The notes beneath the pieces are model-generated. The model saw only the letters and a program-made list of their open reading frames with translations, was not told the origin of the DNA and did no database searches. DNA of 64,000 nucleotides from Fredinandcohnia humi. Lineage in GTDB: Bacteria; Bacillota; Bacilli; Bacillales; Bacillaceae_L. The DNA lies in NCBI RefSeq assembly GCF_001439915.1, contig NZ_LMBW01000010.1:62832-126831 (forward strand). The letters run 5' to 3'. Made by a program: the position numbers and the translations under genes. The number at the start of each line of letters is the position of its first letter. Position 1 is the first letter of the stretch. Positions 1 to 8,209 of the stretch are shown one piece after another.

Positions 1-1
1 T

Positions 2-340
2 GCAATTTGGACAGGTGACCACTTGCAGGTGACGTTAATGAGTATTCCTGTTGGTGAAGACATTGGGTTAGAGATACATCCGCATGTTGACCAATTCTTA
101 CGTCTTGAACAGGGGCATGGACTAGCTCAAATGGGGAAAAGAAGAGACCATTTAGACTTTGTGCGTGAAGTCAATGACGACTCAGCCATTTTCATTCCGG
201 CTGGTACCTGGCACAATGTAACGAATACAGGAAAAATCCCGTTAAAACTTTACTCCATCTACGCGCCACCTAATCACCCATTCGGCACTGTCCATAAAAC
301 AAAAAAGGCCGCGATGGAAGCTGAGCACGAGCATCATTGA
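2..340 (+). CDS. Cupin-domain protein, 5'-truncated by the window edge
   Basis: The reading frame is open from base 2 and encodes AIWTGDHLQV before the first internal start-like codon (TTG at 23), so the true start lies before the window. The visible 113 codons contain a cupin beta-barrel signature: an HPHVDQF stretch with metal-type histidines, a glutamate ten residues on, and the second box FIPAGTWHNV. The C-terminus ends in EHEHH, a His-rich tail. Small single-domain cupins of this type are common in Bacillus and often described as sugar-isomerase-like, but the substrate cannot be told from sequence. A hairpin with a T-run follows at 374-413. The family call is solid and the function is unknown. 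Confidence 0.8.
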   Translation, partial: AIWTGDHLQVTLMSIPVGEDIGLEIHPHVDQFLRLEQGHGLAQMGKRRDHLDFVREVNDDSAIFIPAGTWHNVTNTGKIPLKLYSIYAPPNHPFGTVHKTKKAAMEAEHEHH

Positions 341-373
341 AAAACGGATACACCGCAAAGGAAAAGGGAATAG

Positions 374-413
374 AAAAATGGCCTTCTTACTAGGATGAGT
401 TGGCCATCTTTCA
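374..413 (+). terminator. Rho-independent terminator after the cupin gene
   Basis: The arms ATGGCC and TGGCCAT flank an 18-base loop and are followed by a T-rich run. It lies between the end of the plus-strand cupin gene and the end of the convergent minus-strand gene. Confidence 0.6.
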
Positions 414-839
414 TTATTTCTGATACAAAATCGTCTGAGCGCCCCCAATAAAATACTCCGATTCCACAATAATATGATTCATTACAACTTGGGCAGTTGG
501 ATTGGAACTAATTGGCTTACTTTCTTCGGTCATCGTTCGGCAAAATTGAATAAACTGCTCACTTTGCTGCAAGCAAAAAGTGGTGAGTTGAAGGATATCT
601 TGAAAGAGTGCCTGTGAAACCTGCCCCTCGGTGCGGTTCACTGTTTCAATATATCTCACAACCTGTTGATGGGTATGCTTAAACGATTTTTCCCATTCCT
701 TTAATGCGTCTACATATTTCTGTTCAAGATTTGTCACAAGCTCCCTAATGACAACAGTATGCTCCTCTTCTTGGTGTTTCCAAAATTCAGCCTCATCCAG
801 CACCCTTAGTGGCATCTGGTTTCCATAATAAAATTGCAT
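414..839 (-). CDS. DUF2935-family helical protein
   Basis: This encodes about 141 residues, predicted almost wholly helical, with EAEFWKHQEEEHT near the N-terminus. The glutamate and histidine spacing (ExxFWxxQxxEHT) is typical of the DUF2935 family, whose four-helix bundles resemble metal-binding or ferritin-like folds. Family members usually carry two such domains, so this is a single-domain version. I place the start at the ATG at 839 because GGAGAG lies six bases upstream. An in-frame ATG six codons earlier has no ribosome binding site. No function is established. It converges on the cupin gene and stands alone. Confidence 0.7.
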   Translation of the reverse strand: MQFYYGNQMPLRVLDEAEFWKHQEEEHTVVIRELVTNLEQKYVDALKEWEKSFKHTHQQVVRYIETVNRTEGQVSQALFQDILQLTTFCLQQSEQFIQFCRTMTEESKPISSNPTAQVVMNHIIVESEYFIGGAQTILYQK

Positions 840-944
840 AAAACTCTCTCCAATCATATTAACAACTTCTAAAAATATATGCGGGGGATTTTATTTTATT
901 AGTTAAAGGACAAAAGCTATAGGATTGATAAAATGATCTTACAA

Positions 945-979
945 AGAAAAAGGGAATCGTCCTTTGAACGATTCCCTTT
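945..979 (-). terminator. Terminator of the PQQ dehydrogenase gene
   Basis: A perfect stem, AAAGGGAATCGT with ACGATTCCCTTT, has a loop of seven bases. Read on the minus strand it is followed by TTTTCTTTG, directly after the stop codon of the dehydrogenase. Confidence 0.8.
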
Positions 980-983
980 CATG

Positions 984-3200
984 TTACTTCCCAAGCCCTT
1001 GTAAATACTCAACTAACACGTTAATTTGATTATCGTCTAGTGTATCCTTAAATGGAGGCATCCCTGCACTACCATTTTTAATTTGATCGATTACTTTATC
1101 CGTGTCTTGGACAAATTCGTTATTTTGTAATTTTGGTCCATTGTGACCGCCTACACCGTTGTCACCATGACATGCTAGGCAGTTGTTTTTGTATACATCC
1201 AAGCCCTCATGTGAAGTTGATTTGTCTTTTTCTTCTGCATCTTGTTTCTTATCTGTTGCAGAAGGGTCATTAGCAGTTGGTGATTTGTTGATTTTTTCTT
1301 CAGGAATATCTTCTAGGGATGCATAAGCACCTTCTAGAGAGAATGTGTAAATCTTGTCACCATGTGTAGTTCCTGCAAGGGAGTTACCGGCGGCAAAAAT
1401 AGAGATATATTGCTTCCCATCAATTTCATATGTGATAGGAGGTGCATTTGCTCCCGCATCCATTTTAAACTCCCATAATTCGTTCCCATTTGTTGCATCA
1501 AATGCGATTATTCGACCATCGTTATGACCTGCAAACAGGAGATCGCCTTTTGTTGTCAAAAGGCCGCTATAGGCAATCTGATCCCAATTTTTTTGCCAAA
1601 CTATTTTATTTGTTTTAATATCCAGTGCTGTTACAGTTCCAGTACCAGGTGCGTTCGATATTGGCTGAAATACACTTCCGGCCCACACTTCCCCTTCTTT
1701 GTAAACATTTGCTTCATCATTTTCATTATGTGTGAATGAAAAATAAGTATCATTCGCTAATACATAGAAAAGCTCGGTATTAGGGTTATAAGCCGATGGT
1801 GGCCAGTTTGCTCCACCTTGAGGTCCTGGTTTTACTATAACTGGTTCATCCCAAAACGGTGTGAAAATATCACCTGCGATACCATTCCAATCTTCTGGTA
1901 GGTCTTTTTTAATATCCTCTTCCGTCACGGTCTGTGGAATGAAAGCATCTCCAACAGGGAATGGCTGAGTAGGTGATGTTTTTTGTCTCGGTTCCTGTGG
2001 AACTGGTTTTTCTTCTATACCGATTAGTGGATCTCCATTTGTTCGGTCCAATATGTAGACCCAGCCTGTTTTTCCAGCTTGCGCAATTCCTTTTCTCATC
2101 TTTCCATCCATTTCTACATCAAACAGAACTACCGGGTTTGGCGCATCGTAATCCCAAATATCATGGTGTACTTCTTGGAAGTGCCATTTGTATTCCCCAG
2201 TTTTCGCATCTAAGGCGAGAACTGAATCGGAAAATAAGTTGTCACCTTCGCGATTGCTTCCGTCAAGGTCAGGGGCTGTATTACCTGTAGAGAAGTAGAT
2301 AAGTCCCAATACAGGGTCAATCGCAGGTGTTTGCCAAATAGGTGCACCACCTTTTTTCCATGAATCATTGTCCTGAGGCCAAGTATCATGGCCAACCTCG
2401 TCAGGTCCAGGAATAGTGTAGGTTTTCCAAAGTTGTTTACCCTTTTCAGCATCATATGAGGCAACAAACCCACGAATCCCATATTCACCGCCAGCAACCC
2501 CAGTATATACCATTCCATTGTAATACAGTGGCGCACCTGTTACCGTGTATCCTTTTTCCGGATCTTCGACATTTGTTTCCCAAACAAATTTACCGGTTTT
2601 TTGATCTAAGGCAATTAATCTACCATCTAAAGCTCCAATAAATACCTTACCGTCACCTAATGCTACACCGCGACTTGTCCAGCCACAGCAGACGGTATCT
2701 AAATTTGCTGCTAATTGAGGGCGGTATTCCCAAATTAATTCACCCGTTCTTGCATCGATGGCTTGAACATCATTGGCTCCTGTAATCGTAAACATGACCC
2801 CGTCGTATACAATTGGAGTTGCTTCACCGGAATATTTAAATTCAAAGCCAGAGCCTAAACTTGTGACCCATTCAGCTTTTAAACCCTTTACATTTGATTT
2901 AGTGACTTTATCTAACGGAGAGTATCTTCCATTAAAAATATTTCCTCCGTTTGTGATCCAATCTCCTGCGGGTGCTGCTGTTAAATCATCCGCTGAAAAT
3001 TTAGGAGCCATTTTTCCCGGATAATCCTTGTGTTGTACTGAAAAATGCTTGTCATTGTCTACCCTTTGATTTTCTTTTTCTAGGTTTTCAACGCCTTGTT
3101 CAGCCTGTTCTTCTTCACCGATGTTTTTCGAAATGATTACACCAGCTCCAATAGCAATGACCAGTAACAAGCCGATAATAATCCATCCAAACTTGCCCAT
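984..3200 (-). CDS. PQQ-dependent dehydrogenase fused to a C-terminal cytochrome c domain
   Basis: The 738-residue product has an uncleaved-looking membrane anchor (about residues 5-24), a quinoprotein beta-propeller (about 80-620), a charged linker and a cytochrome c domain with CLACH at 674-678 and a likely axial Met at 714. Propeller hallmarks visible are the vicinal Cys pair 171-172 (DTVCCGW), STGNTAPD near 304-311 and HHDIWDYD ending at 352, where Asp350 is the expected catalytic base. The second Asp of WDYD is a lanthanide ligand in XoxF/PedH-type alcohol dehydrogenases but also occurs in Ca2+-dependent glucose dehydrogenases, so metal use is open. It likely oxidises an alcohol or sugar outside the membrane and passes electrons through its own haem to the respiratory chain. 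No PQQ synthesis genes are in the window. AAGGAG precedes the ATG. Confidence 0.88.
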   Translation of the reverse strand: MGKFGWIIIGLLLVIAIGAGVIISKNIGEEEQAEQGVENLEKENQRVDNDKHFSVQHKDYPGKMAPKFSADDLTAAPAGDWITNGGNIFNGRYSPLDKVTKSNVKGLKAEWVTSLGSGFEFKYSGEATPIVYDGVMFTITGANDVQAIDARTGELIWEYRPQLAANLDTVCCGWTSRGVALGDGKVFIGALDGRLIALDQKTGKFVWETNVEDPEKGYTVTGAPLYYNGMVYTGVAGGEYGIRGFVASYDAEKGKQLWKTYTIPGPDEVGHDTWPQDNDSWKKGGAPIWQTPAIDPVLGLIYFSTGNTAPDLDGSNREGDNLFSDSVLALDAKTGEYKWHFQEVHHDIWDYDAPNPVVLFDVEMDGKMRKGIAQAGKTGWVYILDRTNGDPLIGIEEKPVPQEPRQKTSPTQPFPVGDAFIPQTVTEEDIKKDLPEDWNGIAGDIFTPFWDEPVIVKPGPQGGANWPPSAYNPNTELFYVLANDTYFSFTHNENDEANVYKEGEVWAGSVFQPISNAPGTGTVTALDIKTNKIVWQKNWDQIAYSGLLTTKGDLLFAGHNDGRIIAFDATNGNELWEFKMDAGANAPPITYEIDGKQYISIFAAGNSLAGTTHGDKIYTFSLEGAYASLEDIPEEKINKSPTANDPSATDKKQDAEEKDKSTSHEGLDVYKNNCLACHGDNGVGGHNGPKLQNNEFVQDTDKVIDQIKNGSAGMPPFKDTLDDNQINVLVEYLQGLGK

Positions 3201-3389
3201 ATCTTAAAACTCCTTTCCATAGTAGTAATGGTGATAATTGCTAAAATAACTTTTTATAATTTGCCCTGCTTTAAATAAAATAATCCTTTTTTTGAAATAG
3301 AATTTGAGGGGGTTATTGATGGCTTTACTCATAATCCAAACAAAACAGGGAAAACTTTCTTCAATGAATTTGTAAGCAATATTATTGTC

Positions 3390-3428
3390 ATGTTACTTAA
3401 TCTATGTTAGTTTTATGTTATGTAACAT
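3390..3428. promoter_or_regulatory. Inverted repeat in the divergent promoter region
   Basis: ATGTTAC at 3390-3396 and GTAACAT at 3422-3428 form a perfect 7-bp inverted pair about three helical turns apart. It lies in the 246-bp gap between the divergent PQQ dehydrogenase and integrase genes, just upstream of the integrase ribosome binding site. It could be an operator or a leader hairpin. No regulator can be named. Confidence 0.3.
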
Positions 3429-3446
3429 TAGCGGGAGGATAAACCG

Positions 3447-4010
3447 ATGGAGTTTGTCGATCCAATTAGGGACGTTAATAAAATTAATGCGATTAAAGAT
3501 GTGCTAAAAAAGCAATCCAAAAGAGATCTTTTGCTTTTTGTATTTGGGATAAATACGGGAATTAAGATAAGTGATTTGCTTTCTTTGCGTGTCGAGGACG
3601 TGTGGGATGAATCGGAAATGAAGGAATTCCTATATGTAAAGGACACAACAAGCGAGGAAGTAAAAGCCTTTTATTTAAACAATATGATAAAGAATGAATT
3701 GAGAGAGTATTTACGAACGTTAGAATATGAATGCAGTGATTTTTTATTTAAATCAAAAAAAGATAATCAGCCAATCTCCAGGCAACAGGCCTATCGAATT
3801 ATAAATCATGCTGCTAAAGAGGTTGGGATTCCTGGAAAAATTGGCATGCACACGCTTCGGAAAACATTTGGTTATCACGCCTACCTAAAAGGAATTGCGA
3901 TATCCATCTTAATGGATATCTATAACCATCATTCCCCATCGGAGACATTCAAATATATCGGAATTAATAAGGAAGAGAAGAATTTAGTAAAAGTGGACGT
4001 GAATTTATAA
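3447..4010 (+). CDS. Small tyrosine recombinase/integrase-family protein (YoeC-like)
   Basis: This encodes 187 residues covering essentially only the catalytic domain of the phage-integrase family, with no SAM-like or Arm-binding N-terminal domain. HTLRKTFGYH supplies the HxxR box, NHHSPSETFKYIGI supplies the downstream His and the nucleophilic Tyr. The usual Arg-I box (TGxRxxEL) reads TGIKISDL, so a Lys occupies the Arg-I position. The gene has GGGAGG upstream of ATG and intact length compared with the YoeC-type proteins of Bacillus. It is flanked by housekeeping-type genes, and no attachment sites were found. Whether it still recombines DNA is uncertain. Confidence 0.75.
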   Translation: MEFVDPIRDVNKINAIKDVLKKQSKRDLLLFVFGINTGIKISDLLSLRVEDVWDESEMKEFLYVKDTTSEEVKAFYLNNMIKNELREYLRTLEYECSDFLFKSKKDNQPISRQQAYRIINHAAKEVGIPGKIGMHTLRKTFGYHAYLKGIAISILMDIYNHHSPSETFKYIGINKEEKNLVKVDVNL

Positions 4011-4023
4011 TTTTTATTCAGCG

Positions 4024-4078
4024 GATCAAAGACCAAGAGCGCCACGTCTTTGTGACGACATCGTGTGGGCCTAAAAAA
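4024..4078 (+). repeat. Dispersed intergenic repeat, short copy
   Basis: This 55-bp stretch begins GATCAAAGACCAAGAGCGCC and ends GTGTGGGCCTAAAAA. It matches, in opposite orientation, the element at 57797-57867, except that this copy lacks about 15 bases (an inner CTTCCTGTGGCAAC hairpin segment). It lies directly before the terminator of the minus-strand UspA-like gene. Confidence 0.65.
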
Positions 4079-4100
4079 ACCCCCACCTAAGGGTGGAGGA
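4073..4100 (-). terminator. Terminator of the UspA-like gene
   Basis: On the minus strand the stem CCTCCACC/GGTGGGGG with loop CTTA is followed by seven T residues, next to the stop codon of the UspA-like gene. Confidence 0.8.
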
Positions 4101-4101
4101 A

Positions 4102-4791
4102 TTATAAAAAGTTATCGTCTTCTACATTTGTATTCATATCTACATTTGTAAAATCATTGACGATATCATCATTCACTTGGACCTGTAACATCGTTTGGTC
4201 CTTCATAAATTTAAAAATACCATTATTAAAGTCGGTACCAAATTCCTTGAAGAAGATTCCTTCAAAGATTACATCTTTTGTATGTTTAAAGATCAGACGA
4301 TACTGATCATCTTCTTTGACTAGATATGCACGAACTCCTTTTTCAAATTGACCCTCCGTATTTTTTAGAAAACGAGCAACTGAAATGATATGGAGGTCAA
4401 CAAAAGGTATTTCTTTTAATAATGAGTTAATAATCGAACCTTTTGCGATTTGTTCCCAGCGACTTTGCGCGGTTTGGCCAAGAATAATTTGGGTAATATT
4501 TTTCTCTCTTGCAACATCTGCAATCACTTTTGAGATAGGTCTTTTTTCATTGTCCTTTATAAGAAAGGTATGCGCACTATGTTGATCAGCTAATTCTTGC
4601 CATCTCGCAATGTAGTTAACCTTCTCGGGATCGAGATCATCAAAAGGCTTTGGATCGACGGTTAGAATATAAAGTGGACAATCTAGCATATTTGCAATCT
4701 TACAACCACGTTGGATAAGACGTTCGCCATTTGGACCATAATATACACAGACAAGAATACTCTCATCCATTCTTTCTTTTTTCAGTTTCAT
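4102..4791 (-). CDS. UspA-domain (universal stress protein-like) protein with C-terminal extension
   Basis: The N-terminal half (about residues 10-140) has the Usp alpha/beta fold: ILVCVYYGPNGERLIQRGCKIA at the first strand and helix, then ITQIILGQTAQSRWEQIAKGSI, which resembles the GxxxRS nucleotide-binding loop of KdpD-type Usp domains. The C-terminal 80 residues have no family I recognise and end in an acidic, Asn-rich tail. The product is soluble. GAGGTGAG lies upstream of the ATG. The gene is divergent from mrpA, and the shared 250-bp gap contains a structured-looking leader. A role in Na+/K+ or stress response is inference from position only. Confidence 0.7.
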   Translation of the reverse strand: MKLKKERMDESILVCVYYGPNGERLIQRGCKIANMLDCPLYILTVDPKPFDDLDPEKVNYIARWQELADQHSAHTFLIKDNEKRPISKVIADVAREKNITQIILGQTAQSRWEQIAKGSIINSLLKEIPFVDLHIISVARFLKNTEGQFEKGVRAYLVKEDDQYRLIFKHTKDVIFEGIFFKEFGTDFNNGIFKFMKDQTMLQVQVNDDIVNDFTNVDMNTNVEDDNFL

Positions 4792-4819
4792 AATTACTCA
4801 CCTCAAAGTTGATGTGAAA

Positions 4820-4920
4820 TCATTGGCCTAGCCAATTTCCGTTTCATAAATACCTAGAAATTAAGGAACCCTAGAGAGTAGCCCCCATATTTAGCCGGGC
4901 TTACATTTAACACACCACCT
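4820..4920 (-). promoter_or_regulatory. Structured 5' leader of the UspA-like gene, class unknown
   Basis: Read on the minus strand, the leader shows three nested or consecutive stems: GTAAGCCC with GGGCTAC, TTCC-TTAA-TTTC with GAAA-C-GGAA, and ATTGGC-TAG-GCCAAT close to the ribosome binding site. It contains TCTAGGGTTCC, reminiscent of guanidine-I riboswitches, but the second conserved box of that class is absent. It also lies in the mrpA upstream region, so the plus strand is possible. No class is assigned. Confidence 0.35.
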
Positions 4921-5044
4921 ATAAAATGTAGAAAAAAATGTTCCTATATTTATAAACTATGTATGACTATATCGCATGCTACAAAATGAGTCAATCCATT
5001 AAGCTGATTTGTAAAAAATATCCGTTTTTAAGGAGGGGATTCCA

Positions 5045-7462
5045 TTGTATTGGTTCCAGTTTTTAATCATGCTGCCATTTATTTTTGCCGTGTTTGTTCC
5101 TATATTATATAAAATGTTTACCCCACGAGTTCATACAGGCTGGTTCGTTTTCTTCGTGCCACTTCTGATTTTTTCTTATCTTATAACATTTATTCCCACT
5201 ATTGCAAACGGGAATACCATCATCACTAGCATTCCTTGGATGCCTTCCTATGATATCAATTTTACAACCTATATTGACGGGTTAAGTTTGATTTTTGGTT
5301 TATTAATAACGGGTATAGGTGCATTGGTCATCTTGTATTCCATTTTTTACTTGTCAAAGGAGCGTGAAGCTCTTCATAATTTTTACGTATACTTACTCAT
5401 GTTTATGGGAGCGATGCTCGGTTTAGTTTTCTCTGATAATGTGTTTGTTCTATATGTATTTTGGGAAATGACAAGTGTGTCATCCTTCTTATTAATAGCG
5501 TACTGGTATGAACGTGAAAAATCACGATATGGCGCACAAAAATCAATGTTGATTACGATTTTTGGCGGATTAGCGATGCTTGCAGGTCTCGTTATGATTA
5601 CAAGCAGTTCGGAAACATACAGCATTCGTGAAATGCTGCTGAATGTGGATGCGATTTACGCGAGTGCCTTATTCATACCGGCAATGGTATTAATACTGCT
5701 CGGTGCCTTTACAAAATCAGCTCAGTTTCCGTTTAGCATTTGGCTGCCTGATGCAATGGAAGCTCCAACACCGATTAGTGCTTATCTGCACTCGGCTACA
5801 ATGGTTAAGGCAGGTATTTATTTAGTAGCCAGGTTAACACCTGTTTTTGGCGGCTCCAATGTTTGGTTTTGGCTTGTTACAGGTGTTGGATTAATCACAT
5901 TGCTTTACGGATCGGTCAATGCGGTTCGCCAGACCGATTTAAAAGCGCTACTGGCTTATTCGACAATCAGTCAATTAGGTTTAATCATGAGCCTGTTAGG
6001 TCTTGGCTCAGCTGCCATGTATTTCGGTTTGGGGGACGAGATTGCTATTTATGGTACGGCCATCTTTGCAGCTATTTTCCATTTAGTGAACCATTCAACC
6101 TTTAAAGGAAGTCTTTTTATGGTAGTTGGGATTATTGACCATGAGACAGGGACCCGTGATATTCGAAGACTTGGCGGGCTCATTCATCTTATGCCAATTT
6201 CCTTTACGCTTACGGTGATAGGTGGCTTTTCGATGGCAGGATTGCCTCCATTTAATGGTTTCTTAAGTAAGGAAATGTTTTTTGCGGCAGTTAATAATGC
6301 TGCAAAAATGGACTTTTTCCACATGGGGACAATTGGGGTACTCATTCCTGTTGTCGCCTGGATTGCAAGTGTATTTACGTTCATCTATTGCATGATTCTT
6401 GTATTTAAAACGTTTAGAGGGAAATATAAGCTTGATAAGTCCCGAGTTGTCCATGAAGCACCACTAGGAATGCTGATTTCACCGATTATTTTAGGTTCGC
6501 TTGTGATAATTGGTTTCTTTTTCCCGAATCTGCTTTCAAACTATCTGTTAAAGCCAGCATTAACTTCCATATTACCAGTACTTTCTGAAGCAGAGGTTTT
6601 GGAACTCAAAATAGAAGCTTGGCATGGTTTTTTGAATCCAGAACTATGGATGACAATCGGGGTAGTTGTTCTCGGGACGATTCTTTATCTCAATCTTAGA
6701 AAATGGTACCGAATTTATAACTCCTATCCACAATCACTAACCATCAACAATCTTTACAATCTTGCTTTAGATAAAATGGAGAATATCTCTGGTTCCATAA
6801 CCAATTTTTATATGACGGGTTTCATTCGGGACTACCTAGTTTATATCCTTGGCTTCATGATTTTAGTTGTCGGAGGATCTATTTGGTTATTTGATGGAGT
6901 TTCTTTTGATTCTTCAAATGATGCACCGGTCACGCTTTTCGAAATAGCCATCATGATTGTTGCGGTCGTTTCAGCGGTTTTTGTGTTATTTTCTAAAACG
7001 AGACTTACGTCAATTGTGTCAGTGGGGGCACTAGGATTCTTAGTAGCATTCTTCTTTGTATTATTCCGGGCACCTGATTTAGCATTGACCCAACTAGTAG
7101 TGGAAACAGTGACAACAGCTCTTTTCCTATTATGTTTCTACCACTTACCGCAATTGCGCAAGGAAAAGAGCCGAATTCCTTTTAAGCTAACAAATGCAAT
7201 TATCTCGATTGGGGCAGGGGCGGTAGTCACAATAGTGGCTTTATCTGTGAATGGAAATCGTCTTTTCGACTCTATTTCAAGCTACTATGAAAATGCATAT
7301 GAACTTGCGGGGGCAAAAAATATTGTCAATTCAATCCTTGTTGATTTCCGTGGGATTGATACAATGCTAGAGATTCTTGTTTTAAGTATTGCAGGTCTTG
7401 GTGTGTATTCATTAATCAAGCTGCGTTTAGCGAAGGAGGGGTCAGATGAAAGAGCCGAATGA
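5045..7462 (+). CDS. mrpA: Mrp Na+/H+ antiporter subunit A
   Basis: The 805-residue, highly hydrophobic product is the largest Mrp subunit. Its N-terminal two thirds resemble respiratory complex I NuoL (about 14 membrane segments, with ISAYLHSATMVKAGIYL in the proton-channel region), and the C-terminal third carries the MrpA-specific NuoJ-like domain with RAPDLALTQLVVET. It exchanges cytoplasmic Na+ for external protons as part of the seven-subunit membrane complex. The start is TTG at 5045, eight bases after AAGGAGGGG. The gene overlaps mrpB by 17 bases and leads an uninterrupted mrpABCDEFG operon. Confidence 0.95.
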   Translation: MYWFQFLIMLPFIFAVFVPILYKMFTPRVHTGWFVFFVPLLIFSYLITFIPTIANGNTIITSIPWMPSYDINFTTYIDGLSLIFGLLITGIGALVILYSIFYLSKEREALHNFYVYLLMFMGAMLGLVFSDNVFVLYVFWEMTSVSSFLLIAYWYEREKSRYGAQKSMLITIFGGLAMLAGLVMITSSSETYSIREMLLNVDAIYASALFIPAMVLILLGAFTKSAQFPFSIWLPDAMEAPTPISAYLHSATMVKAGIYLVARLTPVFGGSNVWFWLVTGVGLITLLYGSVNAVRQTDLKALLAYSTISQLGLIMSLLGLGSAAMYFGLGDEIAIYGTAIFAAIFHLVNHSTFKGSLFMVVGIIDHETGTRDIRRLGGLIHLMPISFTLTVIGGFSMAGLPPFNGFLSKEMFFAAVNNAAKMDFFHMGTIGVLIPVVAWIASVFTFIYCMILVFKTFRGKYKLDKSRVVHEAPLGMLISPIILGSLVIIGFFFPNLLSNYLLKPALTSILPVLSEAEVLELKIEAWHGFLNPELWMTIGVVVLGTILYLNLRKWYRIYNSYPQSLTINNLYNLALDKMENISGSITNFYMTGFIRDYLVYILGFMILVVGGSIWLFDGVSFDSSNDAPVTLFEIAIMIVAVVSAVFVLFSKTRLTSIVSVGALGFLVAFFFVLFRAPDLALTQLVVETVTTALFLLCFYHLPQLRKEKSRIPFKLTNAIISIGAGAVVTIVALSVNGNRLFDSISSYYENAYELAGAKNIVNSILVDFRGIDTMLEILVLSIAGLGVYSLIKLRLAKEGSDERAE

Positions 7463-7871
7463 TGTCCTTATACGAAGTGTAACGAAGGTTGCTGTTATTA
7501 TCATTTTTACATTTGCAATCAACTTGTTTGTTTCGGGTCACCACAATCCAGGCGGTGGTTTCATTGGAGGCTTAACCTTTTCTGCAGGATTGGTTCTTCT
7601 GTTCCTCACCTTTGATATTGATACGGTTCGTGAAAATCTGCCCCTTGATTTTAAAGTGGTTGCAGCCATTGGGGTATTAATCGCAGTTGGCACAGGGTTT
7701 GGCAGTATGCTCATTGGAGCCCCGTTTTTAACCCAAACTTTTGGATATATTGAGCTCCCTGTTTTCGGAGAAACAGAGGTTGCTTCTGCGGTTTTATTTG
7801 ACGTAGGTGTCGCTTTAGCGGTTATTGGAACATCCCTCACAATTATTATGAGTATAGGGGATGACAGGTAA
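7446..7871 (+). CDS. mrpB: Mrp Na+/H+ antiporter subunit B
   Basis: The 141-residue product has four predicted membrane segments and the conserved GHHNPGGGFIGGL motif of MrpB/MnhB. It pairs with the MrpA C-terminal domain in the antiporter complex. AAGGAGGGG inside the end of mrpA drives its ATG, and its last base is the first base of mrpC, which fits translational coupling. Confidence 0.95.
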   Translation: MKEPNDVLIRSVTKVAVIIIFTFAINLFVSGHHNPGGGFIGGLTFSAGLVLLFLTFDIDTVRENLPLDFKVVAAIGVLIAVGTGFGSMLIGAPFLTQTFGYIELPVFGETEVASAVLFDVGVALAVIGTSLTIIMSIGDDR

Positions 7872-8209
7872 TGGAAACTTTAATGTCAATTCTAGTAGGA
7901 ATCTTATTTGCGATTGGAATTTATCTTATCTTAACGAAAACTCTATTACGAATCATTTTAGGAACCTCTATACTCGGTCATGGTGTGAACTTACTCATTA
8001 TCACAATGGGTGGCCTCGAAAAAGGTGGACCTCCTTTGCTGGGAATAAAGGGATTAACCTATGTTGATTCATTGCCACAGGCACTTCTATTAACAGCAAT
8101 TGTTATTAATTTTGCAACAACAGCATTATTTTTAGTGCTAAGTTACCGTGCATATAAAGTTTTAGGTACGGACGATACTAGAAGCTTGAGAGGTAAAAGC
8201 GATGGGTAA
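7871..8209 (+). CDS. mrpC: Mrp Na+/H+ antiporter subunit C (NuoK-like)
   Basis: The 112-residue product has three membrane helices and resembles NuoK of complex I. Typical features are GIYLILTKTLLRIILGTSIL, HGVNLLII and the PLPQALLLTAIVI-like stretch (DSLPQALLLTAIVINFA). It is a small membrane subunit required for complex assembly. It overlaps mrpB by one base and mrpD by eight. Confidence 0.95.
   Translation: METLMSILVGILFAIGIYLILTKTLLRIILGTSILGHGVNLLIITMGGLEKGGPPLLGIKGLTYVDSLPQALLLTAIVINFATTALFLVLSYRAYKVLGTDDTRSLRGKSDG

Noticed and set aside
2210-2536. Minus-strand frame inside the PQQ dehydrogenase
   Set aside because: It is an out-of-frame shadow of the dehydrogenase coding sequence.
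4820-4920. Guanidine-I (ykkC) or c-di-AMP (ydaO) riboswitch
   Set aside because: One short string resembles ykkC, but the second conserved box is absent; the ydaO core motifs do not match.
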